A stretch of 33,933 nucleotides of DNA from assembly GCA_017522345.1 (NCBI GenBank), contig JAFWZN010000050.1, positions 1 to 33,933 on the forward strand. Direction: 5' to 3'. The position numbers were made by a program, and so were the translations under genes. Below, piece after piece: positions 16,271-26,053 of the stretch. Within the stretch, counting starts at the first letter, position 1. Each line of letters opens with the position of its first letter. Below the pieces are notes generated by a model. That model did no database searches. It was not told the origin of the DNA and was given only the letters and a program-made list of their open reading frames with translations. This DNA comes from Clostridia bacterium (GTDB lineage: Bacteria > Bacillota > Clostridia > Christensenellales > Aristaeellaceae).

Positions 16271-16789
16271 TCAGACATAATCCTTCCATTCGGAAAGATC
16301 CGGTGTTTCAAGATGATGAAGCTTCCCGCTGTCCTCAAGGCCTTTGAATTCCTGCTGTCTGAGCGCCTCGTACAATACGACGGCTACGGAGTTGGAAAGG
16401 TTCAAAGAACGCGCTTCCTTCCGCATGGGAATGCGGATGCACTTAGCGTAGTTGTCCTTCAAAAGCTGCTCGTCCAGCCCCTTGGTTTCTTTTCCGAACA
16501 CCAGATAGTCGTTGTCCTTATAAGAAACGGACGCGTAATCCTTAGGCGCCTTCGTGGTCGCAAAATAGAGGTTTGCTTCCTTATTTTTCTCCAAAAAGTC
16601 TTGCCATGATTCATATACCGTATACTTCATCAAAAACCAGTAGTCCAGTCCCGCGCGCTTCAGATACTTATCCTCCAAGGAAAACCCGAGCGGCTTAATA
16701 AGATGAAGCTCTGCCCCTGTCGCAGCGCAGGTTCTTGCGATATTGCCCGTATTCTGCGGGATTTCCGGCTCCACCAGAACAATGTGCAT
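16271..16789 (-). CDS. trmL: tRNA (cytidine(34)-2'-O)-methyltransferase TrmL
   Basis: TrmL is a SPOUT-class enzyme that 2'-O-methylates the wobble base of tRNA(Leu) isoacceptors using SAM. The 172 residues fit the short TrmL/YibK form with no extra RNA-binding domain. Visible signatures are VEPEIPQNTGNIARTCA at the N-terminus, LVFGKETKGL in the middle and IPMRKEARSLNLSNSVAVVLYE, which forms the trefoil knot and cofactor site. The gene starts immediately after the HAD gene stop, with no intervening base. It is the last gene before the internal promoter at 16242-16270. Confidence 0.94.
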   Translation of the reverse strand: MHIVLVEPEIPQNTGNIARTCAATGAELHLIKPLGFSLEDKYLKRAGLDYWFLMKYTVYESWQDFLEKNKEANLYFATTKAPKDYASVSYKDNDYLVFGKETKGLDEQLLKDNYAKCIRIPMRKEARSLNLSNSVAVVLYEALRQQEFKGLEDSGKLHHLETPDLSEWKDYV

Positions 16790-17620
16790 TTATCTATCCT
16801 CCATCAGCGCAAATCTTTCAATCATGATCGCCGCGCCGTCCTCTTCGACGTCGGGCGCAATATATTTAGCGGCTTTTTTGAGCGCTTCAACCGCGTTTCC
16901 CATCGCAACCGACACGCCGGCTTTCTCAATCATTCCAAGATCGTTCAAGCCGTCGCCGATCGCCATGACTTCATCCATTTGAACGCCCATTTTCTCAGCC
17001 AGCGCTTTTATGGCCTTCGCCTTTCCGCCGCCTGCGGGCATGATTTCCAAATTGAACGGAAAGGCGCTTGAAACGGATAATCCCATTTTCAAAAACTCGC
17101 TTCTCAAACGATCCATCAGCGCTTTGTCGTCCGAATACGCCTCGTATTTATAGGGATGACAGGTTCCTTCCTTTAAGAACAATTCTGTATCATCCATAAA
17201 AACATAATCAAGGCCCTTGACCGCCTCGCTTTTCCATGCGCATGTCGAGCCGAAGCCATTGGTTTCATTGATGACGTAAATGCGTTTCCCGACATAGCTC
17301 GTCATAAAGCATCCGGCTTCCTTCAGGCGTCTGAATATGACCATGGACATGTCGTCGTCAAACGTATCTTCATAAACGGGCGCGTCTTCGCCCGTAATAT
17401 CCATATCGCATCTTCCGCCGTTCGCGGAAATGATCGGAGCGTTCAGTCCTGCTTCTACAGCGAGGTTTCCCGCTCCATAGAAGGTTCTTCCGCTGGCTAC
17501 AACAATCGGGATATTCTTTTTTTCGCACGCGCGGAATGCCGCAAGCGTCCTTTCGGACACCTTGCCGCTCTTCCCGACGAGCGTTCCGTCAATGTCTGAA
17601 ACGATGAGTCTGACAGGCAT
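16790..17620 (-). CDS. Cof-type HAD-IIB phosphatase (copy B)
   Basis: The 276-residue soluble HAD hydrolase has motif I DIDGT (D9 nucleophile, D11), motif II VASGR, a large cap domain between about residues 85 and 190, and motif IV GDGLNDLGMI. This class dephosphorylates sugar phosphates, nucleotides or cofactors; the substrate cannot be read from sequence. It lies back to back with a second HAD gene of nearly equal length and the same domain plan, so the pair is probably an old tandem duplication. trmL follows directly. Confidence 0.92.
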   Translation of the reverse strand: MPVRLIVSDIDGTLVGKSGKVSERTLAAFRACEKKNIPIVVASGRTFYGAGNLAVEAGLNAPIISANGGRCDMDITGEDAPVYEDTFDDDMSMVIFRRLKEAGCFMTSYVGKRIYVINETNGFGSTCAWKSEAVKGLDYVFMDDTELFLKEGTCHPYKYEAYSDDKALMDRLRSEFLKMGLSVSSAFPFNLEIMPAGGGKAKAIKALAEKMGVQMDEVMAIGDGLNDLGMIEKAGVSVAMGNAVEALKKAAKYIAPDVEEDGAAIMIERFALMEDR

Positions 17621-18445
17621 TTATCCGTTCTCCTTAAGTACGTTTTCAAAAAGAAACAGTCCTACGCCGCCTTCGGTATTCCTGGGCGCGATGAATTTTG
17701 CCCTGGTCTTCACTTCATCAACTGCGTTTTCCATCGCGACAGGATATTCTACGGCGCTGAGCATATCAAGATCGTTTGTGTAGTCGCCAAATGCCATGGT
17801 TTCCTTTGGATCAATGCCAAAATACTCAGAAAGCTTCCTTACAGCGCTGCCCTTGTCGACGCCCACAGGCATCACTTCAAGGTTGCTTCCGGCTGAGGAG
17901 CAATGCTTGATTCCATTTGCATCCAGCGCTCTTCTCGCGCGTTCAAACGTTTCCTCGTCTTTTGTGAATATAACAAATTTATAGGAATTCCCGGGCGCAT
18001 CCTTCATCATTTTATCAAGGTCATATTCCGCCCTGACATCGCCTGCGCGAACATACATTTCAAGGGACTTTACATGTTTGTCAGGCGCGAGCTCAGGACG
18101 CGCGATGTAATTGACAGATCGCGTATACGCTTCAAAGTTGACATTCGCAGACAGCATCACATCCATGACGCGCCTTCCTTCGTCTTCCTCAAACGTTCCT
18201 TCAAACACGGTCGGCCCATCGACGCCCGCCTCAATTCTCGCGCCGTTAGCGGAAACTATGGCGCAGTCAACGCCGATTTTCCTCGCGACGCGTCCGATGA
18301 AGGGACAGTTTCTGCCGCTCACAAGCGCCAGCTTTATGCCGCGCCTCGCGCATTCATGAAGCGCGTCGATATTCACCTTCGGAATTTCTCCATCGTGCGA
18401 AAAAAGCGTGCCGTCCAGATCCATGCAAACGAGCTTTACCTTCAT
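17621..18445 (-). CDS. Cof-type HAD-IIB phosphatase (copy A)
   Basis: The 274-residue HAD hydrolase has DLDGT (D9, D11), LVSGR and GDYTNDLDML as catalytic motifs around an inserted cap domain. In motif IV, GDYTND replaces the GDGxND seen in its neighbour; the tyrosine variant is common in this family. The start codon overlaps the stop of the GNAT gene in an ATGA arrangement, and its own stop touches the ATG of the next HAD gene. The substrate is unknown. Confidence 0.92.
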   Translation of the reverse strand: MKVKLVCMDLDGTLFSHDGEIPKVNIDALHECARRGIKLALVSGRNCPFIGRVARKIGVDCAIVSANGARIEAGVDGPTVFEGTFEEDEGRRVMDVMLSANVNFEAYTRSVNYIARPELAPDKHVKSLEMYVRAGDVRAEYDLDKMMKDAPGNSYKFVIFTKDEETFERARRALDANGIKHCSSAGSNLEVMPVGVDKGSAVRKLSEYFGIDPKETMAFGDYTNDLDMLSAVEYPVAMENAVDEVKTRAKFIAPRNTEGGVGLFLFENVLKENG

Positions 18446-18909
18446 TTGTCCGTCTCCATTTTGTAAATTCTGGACGTTTCACCCCAGGGGTGAACGCCCT
18501 CTCCGATACACACGCCGCCATATTTTTCATAAAAAGAATCGTGATCGGTGGCAAGATAAATATCCCGAAATCCGTTTTTCAAAGCATATCCCTTCACGTG
18601 AGATATGAGCATTCCGGCAATGCCTCTGCCCCGCTTGTCTTCATTTACATAAAGCGCGCACAGCCATGGCATAAGATCCATGCGGCTGATAAAATCGTTG
18701 GTGATCAGCCCTACGCACCCGACGGGCGTCTCCCCTTCATAGGCCACCCACCATTCGGGAAGGCAGAAACCTGCATTCGCTCCGTGAAAAATGCAGTCGT
18801 CATACAAGCGTTTTCCCGCCTCGTCCGTCCACTTGGAGGCAATATACTCAGAAAACGCCTGCCATTTATCGGGATTATCGCGAACGGATTTTATCTCAAT
18901 ATTTTCCAT
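18442..18909 (-). CDS. GNAT family N-acetyltransferase
   Basis: The 155-residue single-domain protein shows the GNAT core: a strand with CALYVNEDKRGRGIAGMLISH, where the R-G-R-G-I-A loop binds the acetyl-CoA pyrophosphate, then a strand and helix ending in FYEKYGG. The acceptor substrate is unknown. It overlaps the pseudouridine synthase gene by 19 bases upstream and the HAD gene by 4 bases downstream, so it is translated within the operon. Confidence 0.9.
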   Translation of the reverse strand: MENIEIKSVRDNPDKWQAFSEYIASKWTDEAGKRLYDDCIFHGANAGFCLPEWWVAYEGETPVGCVGLITNDFISRMDLMPWLCALYVNEDKRGRGIAGMLISHVKGYALKNGFRDIYLATDHDSFYEKYGGVCIGEGVHPWGETSRIYKMETDK

Positions 18910-19769
18910 TCTTCCTCCGCTCCCTCAAACCACATTCCGTCGTATTGTTCAAGACCCTCCGCGCCCGAAATCATCATTTTCTGGCACTTAAGGCAGATAT
19001 TTGTTTCATTTAGTTTTTTGTTTACCGCGCGGTTTCCGTATTTGTCGTCGCCAAGCAGCGGACGACCGATATGGGCAAGGTGCGCCCTGATCTGATGCGT
19101 GCGCCCTGTAAAAATGCGCACTTCAAGATCGGAAAGACATACGCCCGAAGCGTTTTTTTCCTTAATTACCTTGTACGCCGTTTCAATAACCTTGCTTCCG
19201 GGCGCGCTGATATCCTCCACAAACACGCGTGAAGCTGTTGATTTTTTGGTCAGATACGCCTTCAAGCTCTGCGTTCTCTTCGGCATCTGCCCAATCGCCA
19301 GCGCACGGTAGATTTTGGCCACCTTGTGGTTTTTAAAAGCCTCAAGGAGCTTGTTTTCCATATCTTTCGTCTTGGCCGCCAGCATCACGCCCTCTGTGCC
19401 CGTGTCGAGCCGATGCGCAAGATAAGCGTTTTCGTATACAGTCCTTAAGCGCGTCAATACCGTATCCTCGCCGATTCCGTCCTGATCCACATCCACAGGA
19501 AGGCCGGCGGGCTTGATAAAGGAAACAAGCGCCTCGTCCTCAAACACCACAGAAAGCGGCTTGGGTTCATATTTCTTTTCCGTATAAACGGAAATTTCGT
19601 CCCCCGCCCGCACAATTTCATCCCGAGAAATGCGCGCGCCGTTTATGCGCACATCCTTTTTCTTAAGCGCGTTTCTTACACAAAAGCCGGGAAGCAAAGG
19701 AAACGCGCGGGACAGATACTTCGAAACCGTCATTCCCCCGCCGTTTTCGGGTACGATTGATGAAATCAC
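18891..19769 (-). CDS. RluA-family pseudouridine synthase
   Basis: The 292-residue enzyme isomerises specific uridines in rRNA or tRNA. An N-terminal S4-like RNA-binding region (about 12-55, with DVRINGARI) is followed by the catalytic domain with HRLDTGTEGV, whose Asp is the nucleophile, and GRTHQIRAHLAHIGRPLLGD near the C-terminus. A Cys pair (ICLKC) follows in the segment after the core. The start is GTG at 19769, overlapping the MFS stop in a GTGA arrangement. An ATG 12 codons later behind GGGGGA is an alternative. The target position cannot be predicted. Confidence 0.92.
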   Translation of the reverse strand: MISSIVPENGGGMTVSKYLSRAFPLLPGFCVRNALKKKDVRINGARISRDEIVRAGDEISVYTEKKYEPKPLSVVFEDEALVSFIKPAGLPVDVDQDGIGEDTVLTRLRTVYENAYLAHRLDTGTEGVMLAAKTKDMENKLLEAFKNHKVAKIYRALAIGQMPKRTQSLKAYLTKKSTASRVFVEDISAPGSKVIETAYKVIKEKNASGVCLSDLEVRIFTGRTHQIRAHLAHIGRPLLGDDKYGNRAVNKKLNETNICLKCQKMMISGAEGLEQYDGMWFEGAEEEWKILR

Positions 19770-20944
19770 TTTGCCACATCCTTTTTAGGAATCAAAAGCG
19801 CCGCCAAGCATGCCAACAGCGCGGAAAGAGACGTAAACATCATGCCCCACGAAATGCCCATCGACGATTCAACCGCGCCGAAGAAGGGCGCGTAGATCGT
19901 CTTTCCAAGAAAATGAAACAAGAGAAGAACCCCGGACGCCAAAAAGCGATCCTTGGGCGCGACCTCGCAGGCCATGCTCAAAACGATCGGAATAATCGGT
20001 CCGCAGGCGAGCATGCTGACAATCATAAAGGCAAGCGATAAAGAAGCGTTTCCCATAAAGGAAGCCAAAGCCAGAAATACAAAGGAAACAAACAGCGCAA
20101 TCCGGGTAAATTTGAGCGTGTCCGTCCTCACAAAGCTCATCACAAGGCGCGAAACGGCAATCGAGAAATACAAACACGATACGACAACCGCCTCATACTT
20201 CTGGTATTTCATATCCATAAACCGCCTGCCCCAGTCAAGAACGCCGTTAAAATACATGCCCAGCATGAACAAAATCACAATCATGGGAACAACGCTTTTA
20301 TTGGAAAAAAGCCGTTTGAGCGCAGACGCCGAAAAGCGCATGCCGTCCGCATCCGCCGCCTCAAAATCGCGGAATTTTCCCTTCGTTACAAGAAGCATAA
20401 GCGCAGACAAGACAATGCACACAACGCCCAAAGGCAGATACGCCATCTGGAACCGACCCGCATTTTTGACCACCCATCCGTAGGCGAACGGCATAAAGAA
20501 TCCCGCAAGCCCATACACCGCATGAAGCGCGCACATCATCTGCGCGCCCTTCTTGCCCGTATACAAATCTGACATGGACGCGGAGGCCACAGAGTCAATG
20601 CAGCCGCATGCAAAGCCGGAAAGGCCGATCAGAAAGATAAACACAGGAAACGGAAACGTTCCCGTAAGCGTAATCAGCGCCGCCGCCGAACCCAAAGCGC
20701 CGACTAAAACAATAAGCGGCTTTCGGATTCTTCCGATCATTAATATGACCAGCATAAACGCAATCATGCTAAGAACGGTATTGATCGAGCCTGGAAGACC
20801 TTTAAGCGCGCCGTCAAGCGAGTAAAAGTCAATCACCGAGGTGTTCAGATACCCCATCGCCGCATGCGTCGCCGACAGAACCCACATGCTCAAAAACACG
20901 CAGGCGGTATAGAAAATCTTTTTCGCATTTCCTATTCTTTCCAT
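19766..20944 (-). CDS. Major facilitator superfamily transporter
   Basis: The 392-residue polytopic protein has about 12 hydrophobic segments split by a polar loop (residues 190-215) in the middle, the MFS plan. Typical features are the acidic/basic loop between helices 2 and 3 (IGRIRKP) and the glycine-rich fifth helix region (YGLAGFFMPFAYG). The substrate is not evident. It overlaps yigZ by 13 bases and the pseudouridine synthase gene by 4 bases. Position next to tyrS and an aminotransferase under a Tyr T-box would be compatible with export or uptake of an aromatic compound, but that is speculation. Confidence 0.85.
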   Translation of the reverse strand: MERIGNAKKIFYTACVFLSMWVLSATHAAMGYLNTSVIDFYSLDGALKGLPGSINTVLSMIAFMLVILMIGRIRKPLIVLVGALGSAAALITLTGTFPFPVFIFLIGLSGFACGCIDSVASASMSDLYTGKKGAQMMCALHAVYGLAGFFMPFAYGWVVKNAGRFQMAYLPLGVVCIVLSALMLLVTKGKFRDFEAADADGMRFSASALKRLFSNKSVVPMIVILFMLGMYFNGVLDWGRRFMDMKYQKYEAVVVSCLYFSIAVSRLVMSFVRTDTLKFTRIALFVSFVFLALASFMGNASLSLAFMIVSMLACGPIIPIVLSMACEVAPKDRFLASGVLLLFHFLGKTIYAPFFGAVESSMGISWGMMFTSLSALLACLAALLIPKKDVAK

Positions 20945-21567
20945 GCCAGATACATCTCTTCCATTCGTATTGGTTCAATCTTGCCGTCGGTAGCGGAAAC
21001 GATGTCTTTAACGAACTTGTCCTCGTCCTCGTTTTTCACAATCAAGGTCATGACGATCGCATCCGAAAACGCTTTGTCCTCAACGATGACCGGCTGGGAT
21101 TTCAGAAAATACTCTACCTTTCCCAAGGACGGATACGGAATCTCCATGATATATCGCGCCGTAGGATGAATGACGCCCACGCCGCACGCGTTGACCGCCG
21201 CCGCCGCGCCCTGAGAATACGCGCGCACAAGTCCGCCCGCGCCCAGAAGAATCCCGCCGAAATACCGCGTGACCACAACGCAGCAGTTGGTCACGCCCCG
21301 CGCCTTCAGTACCTCAATAATGGGAAGCCCCGCTGTTCCGCCGGGCTCCCCATCGTCTGAATAGCGCATAATGCCCATATTTGAACCGATGATATAGGCA
21401 TAGCAGTTGTGCGTCGCGTCCTTGTGCTTCGTGCGGATTTCGTTTAAAAACTTAAGGGCCTCCTCTTCCGTTTCCACGGGACAGCCGTATCCGATAAAGC
21501 GGGATTTGTTCACGATGAACTCATCCTCGGACCTCTGCATGAAGGTTTTGTAAGGTTTCAGCGCCAT
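20932..21567 (-). CDS. yigZ: YigZ/IMPACT family protein
   Basis: The 211-residue protein has the IMPACT/UPF0029 N-terminal domain with KSRFIGYGCPVETEEEA, DDGEPGGTAGLPI and VVVTRYFGGILLGAGGLVRAYS, then a ferredoxin-like C-terminal domain. The eukaryotic relative regulates the eIF2alpha kinase GCN2; the bacterial role is not settled. The gene begins 1 bp after the tyrS stop with a weak ribosome site, so it is probably coupled to tyrS translation. Confidence 0.92.
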   Translation of the reverse strand: MALKPYKTFMQRSEDEFIVNKSRFIGYGCPVETEEEALKFLNEIRTKHKDATHNCYAYIIGSNMGIMRYSDDGEPGGTAGLPIIEVLKARGVTNCCVVVTRYFGGILLGAGGLVRAYSQGAAAAVNACGVGVIHPTARYIMEIPYPSLGKVEYFLKSQPVIVEDKAFSDAIVMTLIVKNEDEDKFVKDIVSATDGKIEPIRMEEMYLAWKE

Positions 21568-21568
21568 A

Positions 21569-22807
21569 TTACTTTTTGAGCATCAGAACGTGGTAGGCTT
21601 TCTTTCCGCGTCTGATTAAAAGGCCTTCGCCGTCGATCATGTCGGGCGTGATTCTGGTTTCGGGATCGGTGACCTTGTCGTCGCCTACATAGAAGCCGCC
21701 CTGCTGCATGGCTTTTCTGGCTTCGCCGTTCGACTTGAAAAGACCGGCCTTGGCGGCCCATGCAAGGAGTCTGTTTTCTTCGGCGAGTTCTTCTTCGGTA
21801 ATGTAGGTCGTGGGCGCGCTGCCGGCTGCGCCAGCGCCGCCAAAGAGGGCTTCCGCCGCTTCCTTGGCCTTGATCGCTTCTTCTTCGCCGTGAATGAGCT
21901 TGGTAACTTCAAAGGCGAGAACGCGCTTGGCTTCGTTGATCTGGCTGTCCTTAAGCGCGCCTAAGCGGCGTACCTCGTCCATGGGCAGGAAGGTCAGAAG
22001 CGCTAAGCACTTTTCAACGTCGGCGTCGTCCACGTTTCTCCAGTACTGGTAGAAGTCGTAGGGAGAGGTCTTTTGGGGATCAAGCCACAGAGCGCCCTTC
22101 TCGGTCTTGCCCATCTTCTTTCCTTCGTGGGTCAGAAGGAGCTTAAAGGTCAAGGCAAAAGCGGGCTTTTCGAGCTTGCGTCTGATAAGATCCGCGCCGG
22201 AGAGCATATTGCTCCACTGATCGTCGCCGCCGGCCTGCATAGAGCAGCCGTATTTTTCAAACAGCTTCAAAAAGTCGTAGGACTGCATCAGCATGTAGTT
22301 GAACTCAAGGAACGTTAAGCCCTTTTCAAGGCGCTGCTTATAGCACTCGGCGGTCAGCATGCGGTTTACAGAAAACAGCGCGCCGACATCGCGAAGGAAT
22401 TCCATGTAGTTTAAGTTTCTGAGCCAATCGGCGTTGTTTACGATGATCGCCGCATTCTCCTTGCTGGGGTCAAAGTCCAAAAAGCGGGACATCTGCTTTT
22501 TGATCTGCTCTACGTTGTTGTCGATGGTTTCAACGGTCATCATCTTGCGCATGTCGGTTTTGCCGGAGGGGTCGCCGATCATCGCGGTGCCGCCGCCCAT
22601 GAGGGCGATGGGGCGATGACCCGCTCTCTGAAGATGCGCCATGGCCATAATCGGGATGTAGTGACCGATGTGAAGGCTGTCCGCGGTCGGGTCAAAGCCG
22701 GTGTAGAACGTAACCGGGCCTTCTTCAAAGGCCTTGTTGAGCTCGTCTTCAAAAGTAACCTGCGCGACAAATCCGCGTTCTCTTAAAATATCAAGTGCGT
22801 TTTTCAT
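21569..22807 (-). CDS. tyrS: Tyrosyl-tRNA synthetase
   Basis: TyrS charges tRNA(Tyr). The 412-residue class I synthetase has HIGH at 46-49, the KMSKS equivalent KMGKT at 231-235, and a C-terminal S4 domain (about 345-410) for the tRNA. I chose the ATG at 22807, with AGGAGAGAG 7-10 bases upstream; the longer frame to 22870 overlaps the aminotransferase. It is the second gene of the T-box operon, 16 bp after the aminotransferase stop. This supports a tyrosine reading of the leader's specifier. Confidence 0.97.
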   Translation of the reverse strand: MKNALDILRERGFVAQVTFEDELNKAFEEGPVTFYTGFDPTADSLHIGHYIPIMAMAHLQRAGHRPIALMGGGTAMIGDPSGKTDMRKMMTVETIDNNVEQIKKQMSRFLDFDPSKENAAIIVNNADWLRNLNYMEFLRDVGALFSVNRMLTAECYKQRLEKGLTFLEFNYMLMQSYDFLKLFEKYGCSMQAGGDDQWSNMLSGADLIRRKLEKPAFALTFKLLLTHEGKKMGKTEKGALWLDPQKTSPYDFYQYWRNVDDADVEKCLALLTFLPMDEVRRLGALKDSQINEAKRVLAFEVTKLIHGEEEAIKAKEAAEALFGGAGAAGSAPTTYITEEELAEENRLLAWAAKAGLFKSNGEARKAMQQGGFYVGDDKVTDPETRITPDMIDGEGLLIRRGKKAYHVLMLKK

Positions 22808-22823
22808 TGTTCTCTCTCCTATA

Positions 22824-24011
22824 TTACATGTTCTCTTTAATAACTTTTGAAAGCTTCTCCATGCCCTCATAAATCTTGTCGACAGGGCTGTTGGAGAAAT
22901 TCAGGCGGATGGTATTCAAATGTCCGCCTTCTGCATAGAAATGCGTGCCGGGCACATAAGCCACGCCCGCATCGACCGCTTTTGTGAGAAGCTCAAGCGT
23001 ATTCACATGCTCCGGAAGCTCCGCCCACACAAACAGTCCGCCCTCCGGCGCGTTCAGCTTCGTCCCCTCCGGGAACGCCTTAAAGCCTTCAAGCATTGCA
23101 TTCAGCTGGTCGCGGTAGCCTTTGGTAATTCTTTCGATGTGGGGTCTTAAAAGTCCCTTTCTCAAATAGGAATCGACGATGGCCTGCGTGATTAAGGGGC
23201 AGTGAAGGTCGCTGGACTGCTTTCCGATGACGCATTTGCGCATCAGCTGCGGGAAAGAAATCACCATCGCGCCTACGCGCATGCCGGGCGAAATGAGCTT
23301 CGAGAAGCTCGAAAGATACACAACCCAGCCGTCCTTGTCAAAGCTCTTGATGGTGGGAAGCGCCTCGCCCGAATATCTGAGATCACGATACGGGTCATCC
23401 TCTGCCACGATCACGCCGTATTCTCCGGCAAGCTCTGCAATGCGCTTGCGCCTTTCAATCGAAAGCGTAGTGCCCGTCGGATTCTGGAACGTGGGGATGA
23501 TATAAGCAAGCTTTGGACGATACTTTTTCATCGCTTCTTCCAAAGCTTCCGGAATCACACCCCTTTCATCGCTTTTTACCGGCACGATCTTCGCGTGATA
23601 CGTGTTGATCGCCTGAAGCGCACCCAAAAACGTAGGATCCTCAACCAGCACCACGTCGCCGGGATCGATCAGCGCCTTTAAAAGAAGATCCATGCCCTGC
23701 GTAGAGCCGCCGGTCGGAAGAATCTCTTCCTCTTTGCAGTCAATGCCTTCTTCCTTTAAAAAGGCATGAATGCTCCCCTTAAGCGGAATAAATCCCTCCG
23801 TCGCGCCGTACTGAAGAATGGGCGCGCCTACGGTCTCAATCACTTCCTTGGCAATGGGCGCAATCACTTCGGGCTCAAGCGCCTGATTGCTCGGATTACC
23901 GCCGGCAAAGGAAATCATGCCGGGCTTTCCCAAAAGCTTAAAAATATCGCGGATGGCGCTTCCAGTAATCGGCGCCATATGCTTTGCAAACAAAGACTCG
24001 TTAAACTGCAT
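22824..24011 (-). CDS. PLP-dependent aminotransferase, probably aromatic amino acid
   Basis: The 395-residue fold-type I aminotransferase resembles the LysN/2-aminoadipate aminotransferase group. Visible features are [11 protein letters not shown] near the start, N177 in FQNPTG, D205/Y208 in AEDDPYRD, the PLP lysine K238 in [10 protein letters not shown] and a C-terminal Arg in RLNFSN. The start is the ATG at 24011 behind AAGGAGAG. The frame extending to 24125 is only open reading through the leader terminator. Family members vary in amino donor. The tyrosine-specifying T-box directly upstream and the tyrS gene directly downstream argue for an aromatic (Tyr/Phe) transaminase. This is an inference from regulation, not from substrate-site residues. 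Confidence 0.9.
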   Translation of the reverse strand: MQFNESLFAKHMAPITGSAIRDIFKLLGKPGMISFAGGNPSNQALEPEVIAPIAKEVIETVGAPILQYGATEGFIPLKGSIHAFLKEEGIDCKEEEILPTGGSTQGMDLLLKALIDPGDVVLVEDPTFLGALQAINTYHAKIVPVKSDERGVIPEALEEAMKKYRPKLAYIIPTFQNPTGTTLSIERRKRIAELAGEYGVIVAEDDPYRDLRYSGEALPTIKSFDKDGWVVYLSSFSKLISPGMRVGAMVISFPQLMRKCVIGKQSSDLHCPLITQAIVDSYLRKGLLRPHIERITKGYRDQLNAMLEGFKAFPEGTKLNAPEGGLFVWAELPEHVNTLELLTKAVDAGVAYVPGTHFYAEGGHLNTIRLNFSNSPVDKIYEGMEKLSKVIKENM

Positions 24012-24030
24012 ATACCCACTCTCCTTAAAC

Positions 24031-24063
24031 AAAAACGCCCTCCCCACCATTTCGGGGAAGGCG
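24031..24063 (-). terminator. T-box leader terminator
   Basis: CGCCTTCCCC (24063-24054) pairs fully with GGGGAGGGCG (24045-24036), including one G-U pair, and is followed by five T residues. It starts just after the T-box motif at 24089-24072, so it is the regulated terminator of the leader. Confidence 0.9.
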
Positions 24064-24270
24064 CATAAAAACGCTGTACCACTTCCGTTCATCGATGAAA
24101 ACACCGACCTCACACGCGCGTTCACGGGCGCACCCGGATGAAACTACACACCAAAAGGCTTCGCCCCACCGGCTCAGGGATGTATTCGCGCTTTCCTATC
24201 CTTCCGCCTCGCACCAACCGGCGTATCTCTTGAGAACTCAAAAACGCTACTTCTTCCCGTCTCAGCAATT
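24031..24270 (-). promoter_or_regulatory. T-box riboswitch with tyrosine (UAC) specifier
   Basis: The minus-strand leader shows the T-box landmarks in order: GAAGTAG near the 5' end of stem I; AGAGA with the GGTTGGTGCGAGGC apical part; and the specifier loop reading GAA-UAC-A, with UAC at 24184-24182. The T-box sequence AACGGAAGTGGTACAGCG lies at 24089-24072, followed by the terminator. The UGGU of the T-box bulge would pair with the ACCA end of uncharged tRNA(Tyr). Low tyrosyl-tRNA charging should thus favour antitermination into the aminotransferase, tyrS and downstream genes. Confidence 0.9.
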
Positions 24271-24276
24271 AAAGAC

Positions 24277-24306
24277 ACTATACCACAATCAATTTGAACT
24301 TGTCAA
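24277..24306 (-). promoter_or_regulatory. Promoter of the T-box operon
   Basis: A perfect TTGACA (24306-24301), an 18-bp spacer and TATAGT (24282-24277) on the minus strand precede the leader. The -10 box has an upstream TGTGG that is nearly an extended -10. Confidence 0.85.
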
Positions 24307-24357
24307 TCAAAATTCAATATTTAACCGCGGAATGTGCGTTTTCCCAACAAAACAGCA

Positions 24358-24438
24358 AGGGTCGATGGGGCATCGACCCCTACAAGAGAAACTATGCGCT
24401 TGTTTATATTCGTAGGGGCCGATGCCCACATCGGCCCG
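24358..24438. repeat. Small inverted-repeat element
   Basis: Two arms of about 27 bp, at 24358-24384 and 24411-24438, are inverted copies of GTAGGGG(T/C)CGATGCCC(A)CATCG(A/G)CCC. Each arm is also a hairpin by itself (GGGTCGATG/CATCGACCC and GGGCCGATG/CATCGGCCC), and the second-position changes keep the pairing. About 26 bp lie between the arms. The element sits between the T-box promoter and the guaB terminator and contains no supported gene. It resembles a REP-like or MITE-like insertion. Confidence 0.6.
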
Positions 24439-24451
24439 AACTCTGTTTCGC

Positions 24452-24481
24452 AAAAAAGGAGCCGCCCTTACGGACAACTCC
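24452..24481 (-). terminator. Intrinsic terminator of guaB
   Basis: GGAGTTGTCC and GGGCGGCTCC pair over 10 bp (three G-U pairs) around GTAA, followed by TTTTTTG on the minus strand. It lies 10 bp past the guaB stop. Confidence 0.85.
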
Positions 24482-24490
24482 TTACAGCAT

Positions 24491-25951
<1,461 letters not shown>

Positions 25952-25967
25952 CTAAGACTTTTGAAGC

Positions 25968-25996
25968 ATTCTACACATTTAAACTGTTTTCGTCAA
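25968..25996 (-). promoter_or_regulatory. Promoter of guaB
   Basis: TTGACG (25996-25991), a 17-bp spacer and TAGAAT (25973-25968) lie just upstream of guaB. The short leader shows no riboswitch-like structure. Confidence 0.8.
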
Positions 25997-26007
25997 CCCT
26001 TCGGATG

Positions 26008-26047
26008 TAAAATAACAGCGGGATTTATGCTAAAACACAAATCCCGC
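26008..26047 (-). terminator. Intrinsic terminator of metK
   Basis: GCGGGATTTGTG pairs with CATAAATCCCGC around a short T-rich loop, followed by TGTTATTTTA on the minus strand. It starts 6 bp after the metK stop. Confidence 0.85.
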
Positions 26048-26053
26048 GAAACA

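Noticed and set aside
24011..24125. Extended N-terminus for the aminotransferase
   Set aside because: The extension reads through the T-box antiterminator and terminator. The ATG at 24011 has its own ribosome site after the terminator.
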